Below, piece by piece: positions 1 through 9,643 of a DNA stretch of 64,000 nucleotides (position 1 is its first letter; every line of letters starts with the position of its first letter). Under the pieces are notes generated by a model. The model was not told the DNA's origin, made no database searches, and worked only from the letters and a program-made list of their open reading frames with translations. The stretch spans positions 9,424,850 to 9,488,849 of the forward strand of contig NC_050102.1 of assembly GCF_902167145.1 (NCBI RefSeq), in the 5' to 3' direction. The position numbers and the translations under genes are program-made. Source of the stretch: Zea mays (Eukaryota; Streptophyta; Magnoliopsida; Poales; Poaceae).

Positions 1-309
1 AGGTTTATTTGGAGAATTATCCAAATTGCCTTTAATCTGTCCTCTATTCCCAAAGACACAGCTGACCTTTTCGGTCCCTGGATTAATAGTTTTTATAAAA
101 CTGAAAAGAAGCTGGTTCTCTTTGGGTGTGGTGCTGTCCTTTGGGCAATTTGGCGCACTCGTAACGATTGTTGCTTCAATGCTAAGCTGATTGATGACCC
201 ATCTAATGTGATTTTCTCCTGTTGTTACTGGATTGATGCTTGGTCTATTCGGCAGACAAAGAGGGGAAAAAACTGGTGGAGCAAGGAAGCCGCCGAATCC
301 GAAAGATAA
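1..309 (+). pseudogene. LINE (L1-type) reverse-transcriptase C-terminus, 3' end of ORF2
   Basis: Frame 1 is open from the window edge to a TAA at 307-309 (102 residues). The residues include LWAIWRTRNDCCFN and WIDAWSIRQTKRGKNWW, the Trp-rich pattern found downstream of the reverse-transcriptase domain at the C-terminus of plant L1 ORF2 proteins. In the family this tail belongs to the polyprotein that nicks the target and primes reverse transcription. The catalytic domains would lie left of the window, so integrity cannot be judged. It is marked as pseudogene because only a fragment is visible. Confidence rests on the motif pattern, not on alignment. Confidence 0.7.
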
Positions 310-750
310 CAAGTGACATCTACAGCAAGGTCCATGGTTGGAAGCCGGTCGATAGACGCCTCCAGTGACATTTTGGCTGCTGATGCATCTTTTTCTGTTC
401 TGTTTGGATGTAATCAGTTTATCTTCTCCAGTAGATAAAAACCTAGCTTTGGTCGTCGCTGCTGGTGGCTAGTCCAGGCTGCTTTTGGTCTTGTCACTAG
501 TTGGTCTCTCTGGTTGGATGTTAGTTTTTCTTCACATATTTATAGAATGATGTGGTCCCTTTGTTGGGCTTATCCCGCTCGTAGCTGATAGTGTGGTAAT
601 CTTGTCGGCTTTTGAATATTGGCTAAGTCTGTGGTTTGTAAAAACCTTTGTTCGGTTTCTATTTCGTAATGAAATAGGGGTGCTCCCTTTGTAGAAAAAA
701 CAAATAAAGGTCGTCGTTTTTCTTTCTTTTTATATAAAAATAAAAAAGAA
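310..750 (+). mobile_element. LINE 3' untranslated region and A-rich tail
   Basis: This is non-coding sequence directly downstream of the LINE ORF2 stop. It has an AATAAA signal near 701-706 and ends in an A-rich stretch at about 731-750, as expected for the 3' end of an L1-type element integrated by target-primed reverse transcription. The exact 3' boundary and the target duplication cannot be set because the 5' end is outside the window. Confidence 0.5.
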
Positions 751-1585
751 CGGTTCATATGGGGGGTTCACAGCAGCGAAAATTGTTTTGAATTTGCTCG
801 ACTTTGGACAAACGGGCCGGTTTTCACCGGTTTACTTTTTTTTTATTCAAAACGGTTTGGGTGGCTAGAAAGTAGAAACTCACGAGGAGGTGGCCTTGGC
901 CTTGTCTCCAGTGTCTGTCGCGGCGCGGCTGCCGTGCACGTGGACGTACGTGAGCGCGTGCGGCGCGCTGGCAAGCAACTGCCACGTGCAGTGGGTGAGT
1001 GGCGCGCTGGCATGCACAGGCGCAGGCGCAGGCGCAGCACATCGGCGAGCGAGACGGGGACTGCGCCGTACATGCAATGATGCAATGCAATTCATGCATC
1101 GTACCGTACGTACGTAACTACTACAAGTACAAGCCGCTAGCGGTACGTAATAAGATGGCAGATTGGCAGCATGCAGCGCAGCACGAAAGATGCACGCACT
1201 GACGCACACCATCAATTCTCTACTGGAGACGACGCGATGACCTCGTACGTATATATGTCAGTATGCGAAGACCATCGTTTACGTGTACGTGTACTGTACG
1301 TGTGCGTGCGTGCTGCAGGAGAGTACTACGTGATCGAGTGTACAGAAGGAAAGAAAGTACGTACAACTACTAGTGCCGGCTAGTTGTATACGGTCGGCGC
1401 GCGGCAATGGCCGGGACGTGCCGATTGACCGACGACACACGGCGTCCGCGCCCCAACCCCAACACGGCAAGCACACAGCAGAGACAGGTACGCATACCAG
1501 TACGTGTGGCGGAATGAATGCACAGCACTGCACACGCGCAGGAAAGCAGCCTGCCATTACATACAGTACTAAGTACGTAAAGGCG
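751..1585. other. Unannotated stretch, rich in CGTACGT and GCGC words
   Basis: No gene is recognised. Many short overlapping frames are open on both strands, but composition (repeated CGTACGT, GCAGGCGCAGGCGCAGG near 1017-1036) explains them. None has a domain pattern, splice structure or biased codon use. Probably intergenic. Confidence 0.5.
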
Positions 1586-1906
1586 GTTTGGATGTAGATA
1601 TTGGTACACATAATTGGGAATCGGAATCAGCTTTTTCTGAATTATGGTTGTTTTGGTTATACATAGAATTGAGATTTGAAATCCGAAGAGTCAATTCCGT
1701 GGTATTGGACTATAACTAGAAACTCACTCTCTCTCCCAATTTAGAGTGTCACCCCTCAATATTGTGTGGAACTAGACCATCTAATTCAATCTCCAATACA
1801 GTAACATCCAAACAATATGATTAGAATTTCATCTTATTTGAATATCATGACCGATTTGATATTGAAATCAATTCAATTATATGCCCTCCAACATTGACAT
1901 CCAAAC
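1586..1906. mobile_element. Foldback MITE-like element
   Basis: The ends are inverted: GTTTGGATGTAGATATTGG at the left, and at the right a sequence whose reverse complement is GTTTGGATGTCAATGTTGG. The interior (about 320 bp) is AT-rich and non-coding. This is the form of a miniature inverted-repeat element. No clear target duplication was found, so the superfamily is left open. Confidence 0.45.
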
Positions 1907-1939
1907 GAATCACTCATAGTTGGTTCCATGCACTATATG

Positions 1940-2513
1940 TAGTGCTGGGAATATGAGCCAGACTTTTTGGACCATCATGAGCACAACCTAAAATCAGGAT
2001 CCCAAAGCACTATCCATACACAAAAAATATGAGTCGGGCTAGCACAGCACGAAGACATGCCTAGGTCAAGTCTCAAATTCCGACTTGTCGAGTCCCCGGC
2101 ACGGCCCGCACAGATACGCCGGGCTTGGGCCAGCAGCCCAGCACGGCCCAGTGAAGCACATGTTGCTTAATTTCTTTAATTTAGTATGTTACGGACTTTA
2201 TATTGTTGTGATATTTAGACTTTATGTGATCAAATGATACTATGATTGTTTAATATCTTTAATTTAGTATACTATAAACTTTATGTTGTTGTAATACTTT
2301 GATTTTATGTGGTTAAATATATAGGTTGTGCTTAGGTCGACGCGTCTGAATAAAGGAACGATGTTGTTACATTTAGGGTCGGACTGTACCACTGTTTTTA
2401 CATTTTAAACTGTTACAATACATCCAAATAAATAGATTTTCTTGGTCCAAACCTGTTTAGTACGCAGCCTGATAGACTCGGACCAGGACGTGTCGGCCTA
2501 ATTCCCAGCACTA
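1940..2513. mobile_element. Non-autonomous hAT-like element
   Basis: The left end reads TAGTGCTGGGAATATGAG and the reverse complement of the right end reads TAGTGCTGGGAATTAGG, a short terminal inverted repeat of the hAT type. The 574-bp interior is AT-rich apart from a GC-rich patch with GCCCGGCACGGCCC-like words near the left end, and has no coding capacity. The expected 8-bp target duplication is poorly preserved (ACTATATG versus ACTACTAG), so the assignment is moderate. Confidence 0.5.
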
Positions 2514-2816
2514 ACTACTAGAAGAGGACACATGACTACAAACGGTGTTGGTTGCGTACTCATCCCAGCATGCAGCATGCTCTGTTGCGTACGTCCAGGG
2601 CGCGCGCGCGGTCGCGTCCACCGTCCTCAGTCTCGTCATGGTGCAGTGCAGACGAGGAGTTGACACACACCCTGACACAGACACGAAGCGTAGAGCGGCG
2701 AACAGGCCTGGAGGACGGTGGAGGGCCCGCACAGAGGAGACGAGACGACGACCAAGACCAGCAGTAGTAATACAAAATATTATAACAAAACAAACATGAA
2801 AAGGTGGTACAACCAA
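2514..2816. other. Unannotated spacer upstream of the tRNA gene
   Basis: No gene is seen. The last 50 bases are AT-rich with repeated CAA trinucleotides (about 2785-2815), a context common upstream of plant tRNA genes, where CAA motifs mark the RNA polymerase III start. Confidence 0.5.
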
Positions 2817-2821
2817 GCGGG

Positions 2822-2864
<43 letters not shown>

Positions 2865-2889
2865 GCGTGTTCGATCCACGCTCACCGCA
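2817..2889 (+). tRNA. tRNA-Phe (GAA anticodon), cytosolic
   Basis: A complete 73-nt gene without intron. The acceptor stem GCGGGGA (2817-2823) pairs with the 3' stem ending at 2888. The D-loop region contains AGCTCAGTTGGGAGAG (A-box type), and the T-arm contains GGTTCGA-like GTGTTCGATCC (B-box type). The anticodon loop spans 2848-2854 with GAA at 2850-2852. No CCA is encoded, as usual for nuclear genes. It matches the conserved plant cytosolic tRNA-Phe, not the organellar forms. A T-run terminator follows immediately. Confidence 0.97.
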
Positions 2890-2893
2890 GTGG

Positions 2894-2903
2894 ATTTTTT
2901 TTT
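2894..2903 (+). terminator. RNA polymerase III T-run terminator of tRNA-Phe
   Basis: A run of consecutive T residues starts five bases after the mature tRNA 3' end, and a second T-run follows at once. This is the standard RNA polymerase III stop signal. Confidence 0.85.
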
Positions 2904-4671
2904 GTTTTTTTGTTCTCCAATTCTGTTTATGAACTTCGAATCGGTTCTGTCATTGAGTTTGTTTTTGTTCTCCAATTCACAGTCCTTGAGTTTGTTTCCT
3001 TTTGCTCAGAATAGCGGAAGAGGAGGAGGGCAGGCAAAGGATTGCAGGCACGCCATCGTCTGCACTGCACTGCACGCACCGCCGGCACACTGCTCACTGC
3101 TGCATCCTGCAAGCCCACGGCCGCATGCTCCCTCTGCCGGCGTCCCTGTTCATCTCGACCACCTCAACCAACGCCAACGGCAACGGGCACACAAGAAGAA
3201 AGAGACAAACTGAGGCACCGCACCCGACCTGTTGCCGCTGCATCCATTGCGTTGGCATCGCAGCGCAGACATCTCCTCTCTGCCTGCCTGCTACCCACAC
3301 ACGCGCACCTCAGACTCAGAGCATCGCGACCTGCTGCTGCTCCACTGTGCTCTGATAGATGGACGACCACACAGTACCACACCTACACGTATACTCCTGC
3401 TCCTCCATGTACTGTGCTCCTCTGCATCGGCGTTCGCACGCGCAAGCAGAACATGGGCCGCTGCGGTTCGGTACTGGCGACAGTGATAGCAACCGTCACC
3501 AGGTAGGTCTCCGTGGACTGATGCATGGAGGGCCCAAAGTTCGCCGGCGTCCGTCCGTCCATCGTCCGGCAGCAGGTAAAACAGCGCTTGGTTGACTGGA
3601 CGGACATGGTCGTGTGGATTCAATGGGTAGCAAAGCAACAGCGGCAAAAATGAGTGAAAATGCCTTGCCCCCTCAACCAACCAAACTGCTCTCTAGCCAT
3701 GCTGAGCTTATCTTAAAAAGGTTCCACGACTTGCATGGCAAGCACAGCACAGACACCAGCAGGTTTTTACAAAGTTTCTTACAAACGAAAAGAATCATCA
3801 AAAAAAGAAGAGGAAGAAAACATGTTGTGTTTGCTGACACTCCCAAGGTCCACCTACCAAAAAAACGAGGAAAACAAAATTGAAGCAAATGCAGTTGCTA
3901 GGAGGAGGAATAACTAAGTGTGGGCCGGCTAAAGCTGGGGGTAAACTCTATAGCCAGTCAGCGGCATGCCTGCTGCTGCTACGTCTCCGACGACGAGCGG
4001 CGACATACTCGTCGTGCGTGTCCCGCTGTTGCCTGCCTGCTCTTGGTGAGCAAAAAATACCGCCCAGCGTCCTGCAGCAAACCCGCCCGGCATATATATA
4101 ACACAGCACATTGTTAATTAGCTAGCTAGCTAATTTGGCTTTCTGAGGAAACGAAGGATGGTAAGCCGAACCTTTTTTTTCATCCAGTTAGTGTCTGCAC
4201 ATTCTCTCTTGGGTGCTGTTGGGGGAGGGGTACCTGCCATCAAGCAAGCCAAACAAAAACACACCGTGCCATTAGGGTCCGGGTGTCACCGACACCGAGC
4301 ATATGCATCAAGTCGGCAAACAGATCGCCGAGGGAGGAGGGGCCGGGGGAAACGGAATTGTTTAAGCGTGCTCGCATCTGACTGCCTAGAGAACTGAACT
4401 GAACTGAACTGAATCTGGAATGCACAGTGGAGAGCACTAAACTAGTAGTAAAAAGCCAACGCTTGCCAACAGGGAAACAGAAGAAAAAAAATGAACGCAA
4501 AGTCAACAAAGCGCAGAGGGCATATTATCTCTGCAGGGCCTCGAGATTTGGCAGCCAGATCAGAGAGTGCAAGCTGTGGTATCATTTGGGGACTACTTAT
4601 CAGTGACACACACAAAAAAAAAAAACACACACACACAAGTTAGCTTACCTTCTATTATATCATGCTATAAG
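2904..4671. other. Intergenic region between tRNA-Phe and the phosphatase 3' end
   Basis: No protein gene is supported. It includes CA-rich and CTGC-rich low-complexity sequence (3020-3480), a (GAACT) microsatellite near 4394-4415, TAGC repeats near 4120-4133 and a CA/A tract at 4608-4636. The part next to 4671 probably holds the 3' untranslated region of the minus-strand phosphatase gene, but no polyadenylation site could be fixed. Confidence 0.5.
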
Positions 4672-7600
4672 TCAGCTCAGCAAAACTTCATCATCTCTCA
4701 GTCTATAGCTCCGAGAGCGCGGCAACAGCTCCTCCACCTCGACCCTAGATCCGAAGTACCCGGCGTTGTTCCTCCTCCGCTGGCGCACGACGCCGACCTC
4801 CGCCAGGAAGATGCCATACACCGGCCGGTGGTCGGAGAAGCGGGACTCGCCGCGGACGTAGCACAGCTGGCTCAGGCCGTTGCCGTGCCAGAGGATGCGG
4901 TCGCACCTGCCAGTTCGTCAGTCATGCGTCTATGTTAGCTGAAGGGATGATGCATTGTGCATCCAGTATAGCTAGAACAACAACAAAAAAAAAACTACCA
5001 TGCTGGCGTCCTCCGCTTCTCCTTAGGGTGCCTGCCCTCGCCGGCGTACCGGTCTGAGTTGAAAGAGTATTTGTACGTGGGAGGGAAGTAGATCCTCCCT
5101 TCTTTCCAGCCCTGGAAAACTCGTCCGTATCTCTGTTGCATCCGCAGCTGTTTCAGTTTCAGAAGAGGTAAGCTCAAAGGTGTGCCGTCGCAAGGAATAA
5201 ATTTTTTAAGCCCTCCACTTCTGAAATAACTGAATAACAGAGCCTTCAAAATTTGGTAGCTTGCTAAAGTACATTTCAGACAAAAAAAAAAGAACTGAAA
5301 TATATGCTAACGAAAACACACACACACGCACGCACGCGTCGAATTACCTGGTCTTTCTCCAATAACTGCTTCCAGCTATGCATTTCCACGAGAGCCTTCG
5401 CCGAGCAGTAAGACAGGGCGATCCGGTAGTTCAAATCCCCAAGCCATATAACCCGACTGCGATGTAGCAGCATAAACAGTTAATAAACAGACAAGTCTCT
5501 GTTTGCCTCTATATCGATTCGTGGTCTGCTGAGAGATACGGACGGAACATAGAGTCTCTTACTCGTGCTCGAGGATCGTCTCAGGTGACCTGACGTCACC
5601 GGCGCCGCGGACCCGCGGGAACCTGGTCTTCCTTAGGATCTCCAGGACGTCGGAGTTCCTGCGCAGCTCGTCGCCTTCCTTCTCCCCCGAGGTCAGGTGG
5701 CAACATACGAAGCAGAAGCTCGTCTGGTGCAGGCACATGCTCACTGAAATCGAACCCTGCGACAAGGACGAAGGGGGTTCGGTTATTCAGTTCTGTTTTT
5801 GGGGGGACATAACATAAGTGACGATGACTAAAGTGTTACAGTAAGGAACGTTTACCTTGTTTCCGAGATAACCCATCAATCCTCTACCCACGCAAGAGAC
5901 TTTCAAGTTCCTGACGTCGTCTCTTATTTCATTGCGCACCCAGACCGTGAGAAATATGCCGACCATTTGTTTGCTGGCAACTAAGCAATACCTGAAAGCC
6001 ACATGCATACTCAAAAGGGTTGGTTTGGAAGGAACTAGAGCCCAAACAGGTGGTGCAGTTAGATGCATTCTGAAGCACTCACAGTACCTGGAGCTGTTTG
6101 ATTGGTCATCGTTCTGTTCGGAAGGTGCAGATGCACTGTAGCTATGAGGGAATGGTGAAACTTGTACGCTGTCACCCATTTCCATATCGATTGTATCCTC
6201 ATCAGGTGATCCGGGGCAACGCAGACTTCCATCAAAATCGCTTGGTCTGCCTCCTAGGTTGACTGGATCGCAGACGCTGAACCTGCGATCTAGCCTTGGC
6301 TGCGGGAACATCAAGTCCCCGTCCATTCTTAAGCTACGGCTGAGATTGTGGAACGACCGACGGTGGAAGAATGAGAAGTTGTCCTGCCTTCTCGCAGACC
6401 CCTCGAAGTCGGCGTCTAACTCGACAACCGGATCCAGGACTGGTGAGGGTGTATGGTAGCCACCACCACAGCCACTAGATCCAGGATTCTTGTTCAGCGT
6501 CCGCCTGATAAGGGACACCCACTTCTTGGCTGGAAGGTTATCTTCAGTGCCAAGAACGTTTCCCGCGTTCAAAGGGACAATCTCTTGAAACCTATCGACG
6601 ATTCAAAGATCAAGTTAGCTGGAAAAAAAAACTAAAAAACACTACCATCTGAATCAAACTAGCTTGAAGGGAAGGCCATCCGACTGATACATACCCTAAG
6701 ACATAGATATCGGCAGAAGGAGAAGTATGGAGCCATTCATCTAGATTTAGCCCCCTGGGTGGTGACTTGCCACCCACGTTCCACGTCGCAGCGAAGATCC
6801 TGCATGCAAATGGACAGAAGAGAATAACGAGCCATAAGATTCATTTAGCTTATTATCATTGCAGTCAAACTGTATGAACTACCCAGCAGTAATATGGACG
6901 ATGATTAAAGCACAAAATATTCCGACCGATCCACTAAGGGGGTGTTTGGTTTCTAGGGACTAATGTTTAGTCCCTACATTTTATTCCATTTTAGTTCCAA
7001 AATTACTAAATATAGAAACTAAAACTTTATTTTAGTTTCTATATTTAGCAATTTATAGACTAAAAAGGAATAAAATGAAGGGACTAAACATTAGTCCCTA
7101 GAAACCAAACACCCACTAAACTGAAGCTTCCCAGTTTTACACGGCAGAAATGATGGCCCCCTAGCAGAAAAACAGGCGTGGCGAATCAATGGTACCTGTA
7201 ATCTTGCACTTCTGTCAGGCGTGCTAGGTCGAAATTATTCCTCCCTCGGCGAGCGCGTTCGGCGCTCCGCTTCGACGACGGCCGGTCTAGAGGCCCACAA
7301 GTGAAACAAGCAAGAACAAATCATTTAACAATGGCAGAAGAGAAGAGCTGATGCAGAACAAGGATTGTGGAAGTAGGTAAACAAGTGTAACTGTGGTGAG
7401 GAGAGAAAAAGCTGCATCTCTGGAGCTGCTGTAACAGAGAAAAGGGTGTGGGTGTGTGTGTGCGTGGCCCAAATGGTTCATTGCACTTACCAGCTCTGCT
7501 TTTCTTGGCAGTGCTTGCGCTCGCTTCGCTCGAGGAACAGCTGGGCCTCCATGATCCACCGCCGCCGCCGCCGCCGTCCCTTGCTACAATGGATCACAAT

Positions 7601-8476
7601 GCCAGTTGAGCAGAGAAGAAATCGAAGGAACCACACGCGAAGGAATTAAGGAAAAGGCGCTTGCTTTGCTCGTGATCTCTGGTGAAATCTCTCTACCCGG
7701 TTCAGTCAGGAAATCGATTCGGACAAATCAACCAGACGGTTTTTGCAGGATCTGTTGCAAAAAAAAAAGGCGGATATTTGTTTGGTGGGATCCCTTGTTT
7801 GGTTGGTGGACCAGTACGGGGCTGGTGGTGCATCACGAGATCAAGACCGGAAACTGATGTGCGCAAAGAGATGTCTACGGGCGGAAAAAAGTGTCTGATA
7901 GCAACATTTCACATGGTTGCTGATCTACCATCGATCGAGTTCGAGTCGACACTGGGAATCTAATGCGGATAACTACAGAAACAACTGGGCGTTGACTGTT
8001 ATTAAGAGGATAACCTCAACCTCAAGCAATGGGCGTTCTTGGATCAGGCAGGCTATTTCCTCCCCCAAACCAAACCATACCAAACCGAACCAGGAAGGAA
8101 AGGTAGAAATGGGCTGCAGCCACCACTCGTGTCGTGTCGGGACGGCCAAAGCGATGCATCAACCATACCCTGGTGGCCGGCGTCGAAATCGGCATGGAAG
8201 TCCTGCGCCCTGGGCCGGATGTTGAGCCACTTCCTGACGAGGGACTTGGACCACGAAAGCTGCACACGGCAAGGAGAAGAGCCGGGAGGAGACATGAGCT
8301 GCGGGGTCACGAAAAAAAGGAACGGCGAGCGCCTACTGCTTGGCAACTGCTAGCTGCTACCACAGCCTGAGAAAAATAGAGCTTAAAAATGGAGAAGAAG
8401 GGAGGGGAGGGGGAAAAAAAGGCATTGAACCGGCCGCCGGTGACACCTTGCTCTTCTTGGCGCTTTCTTCCGTCAT
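4672..8476 (-). CDS. Type I inositol polyphosphate 5-phosphatase, 11 exons
   Basis: Removes the 5-phosphate from soluble inositol phosphates and/or phosphoinositides, damping InsP3/PIP2 signalling. Exons in transcript order: 8476-8447, 8259-8169, 7583-7491, 7286-7196, 6799-6695, 6591-6088, 5991-5856, 5756-5563, 5456-5348, 5147-4999, 4906-4672. All introns are GT-AG, phases agree, and the CDS is 1737 nt (578 aa), the usual size. Landmarks: [10 protein letters not shown] near residue 15; TWNVGG about 107-112; [11 protein letters not shown] from about 137; catalytic GDLNYR 421-426; SDHRPV 525-530. Residues 175-300 are the variable insert usual in type I plant enzymes. The short first exon (10 codons) was chosen because its donor joins in phase to an acceptor just before [11 protein letters not shown]. 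No disabling change was seen. A MITE sits in the intron at 6800-7195 and a Copia element lies upstream. The exact paralogue (IP5P1/IP5P2/CVP2 type) is not resolved. Confidence 0.93.
6939..7113. mobile_element. Tourist-like MITE in a phosphatase intron
   Basis: A nearly perfect foldback. The left arm GGTGTTTGGTTTCTAGGGAC is mirrored by the right arm ending GAAACCAAACACC, with inner inverted copies of GACTAATGTTTAGTCCCT. It is about 175 bp and has the TIR style of grass Tourist/Harbinger MITEs. ACTAA occurs on both flanks, so the precise target duplication is ambiguous. It lies wholly within an intron and leaves both splice sites intact. Confidence 0.8.
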
Positions 8477-9443
8477 TGTCTCATAGCTCCTGCTCCGCGC
8501 TCAGCACACGGCACGGCAGGCGGCGCATAGGGGGATCTGTCGCCGCGCCGCCACCACCACCACCGTACCTCCTCAAGCCGCGATCTCCCTGCAGCGGGAA
8601 GACTCGAATCCAGGATCCACTCCTCAGAGGCGGAGAGGTTTTCACCCGGGGGTGGTCTTCGAATCTCAGATCGAACTAGCCACGGGGCGAGGCCCGATCA
8701 GGCAGCCGGCCGCCACGAGCCGAGCCGAGCCAAGATTGGATTTTTTTTTTTTTTCCAGAGGGCGGAACCGCCAGCCCTCCAACGACCAGTGGGGAGCAGC
8801 AAACGGCGCAGGCCGAGAAGCTCTCTCCTGCCGGCAGTGCAGCTGCCGCCGCGCCGCCACCCTCCTCGCCAGCTTTAGCCGGCCTCTAGGACGACGCGGG
8901 AGCCGGGATTCGTCGGCTGGGTACCAAGGCCTACTACTTGTAGGCTGTAGCCCCGTAGCACTTGCTAGTTGCTACTACTAGAGAGAATACAGGGGGAGGT
9001 GGGGTGGGGGTGCTAGGAGTTGGAGTAGTAGGACACGAGGTGGCAGGGGGAGAGGAATGCGGAGAGGGCCGGAGGACGACAAGGGGAGAGAGTAGAGAGA
9101 GAGAAAAAAAGGGATGGTGGAGGAGAGAGAAAGTGAGGCGAGGCTTGTTGTTCTGTTCGTGGCGCTGCTCTTTTTTTTCTCTCTCTCTCTACCTCCCCTG
9201 CTCGCGCTGGCTGCTTTGCTTTGGCCTTGTCTCTCCTCCACCTTTTTTTTTTCTCTCTCTCTCGGCCTTGTCGCCCAAACCCCCAGGGAGGGAAGAGGAG
9301 GACGGACGGAAAAAGAAGAGCCGGCGGCGAGCAAACGCAGCAGCAAAGCTGTGGCCCGTGGGCCGTGGGGCCGTGATGCCGAAGCAAAGGGAGGGAGGAA
9401 ACAGGGAGCACATGTGGCAGTGGACTCGAGTGGTGGTGTGGAC
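8477..9443 (-). promoter_or_regulatory. 5' leader and proximal promoter of the phosphatase gene
   Basis: Sequence between the phosphatase ATG and the Copia element. It is GC-rich near the gene, with a CCACCACCACCACCA tract at about 8549-8563. Further out it has GA/CT-rich tracts (about 9080-9130, 9168-9192, 9245-9265), a composition common in plant 5' untranslated regions and core promoters. No TATA box or start site can be placed with confidence. The ORFs seen here on both strands reflect composition. Confidence 0.55.
9439..9443. repeat. Target-site duplication of the Copia element, left copy (TGGAC)
   Basis: TGGAC precedes the 5' LTR here and follows the 3' LTR at 17525-17529. The exact 5-bp duplication fixes the element boundaries. 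Confidence 0.95.
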
Positions 9444-9629
9444 TGTTACAAAAGGTTTCACATGTGATCAATCCCAACTGGTGGCAGTTGTTGCCTAAGG
9501 GTCGCACCCCTTGGGGACCCTGTGTACTACACTGTATATACATCTATCTCTGCAATAAAGAAACTCTCCTCTGTCATTTTGTCTCTGTTGTTTTCCATTC
9601 ACCACTGAGCACTGCAATAGATTACAACA
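9444..9629 (+). repeat. 5' LTR of the Copia element (186 bp)
   Basis: Starts TGTTACAAAAGG and ends AGATTACAACA. As read, it shows no difference from the copy at 17339-17524. An AATAAA-like signal is present in GCAATAAAGAAAC near 9552-9564. The length is short for a Copia LTR. Confidence 0.96.
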
Positions 9630-9643
9630 CGTTATCAGCACTG
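9630..9643 (+). promoter_or_regulatory. Candidate primer-binding site of the Copia element
   Basis: The bases straight after the 5' LTR, CGTTATCAGCAC, share TATCAG with the plant initiator-tRNA-Met 3' complement (TGGTATCAGAGC) but are not a standard match. The position is right. The tRNA used is uncertain. Confidence 0.4.

Noticed and set aside
824..1611. Overlapping Cys/Ala/Arg-rich ORFs on both strands
   Set aside because: Composition of the GCGC/ACGT-rich stretch explains them; no domain, no splice logic, frames open on both strands at once.
8389..9543. Long ORFs on both strands upstream of the phosphatase
   Set aside because: They run through GC- and CT-rich leader sequence and partly into the Copia LTR; no recognisable protein.
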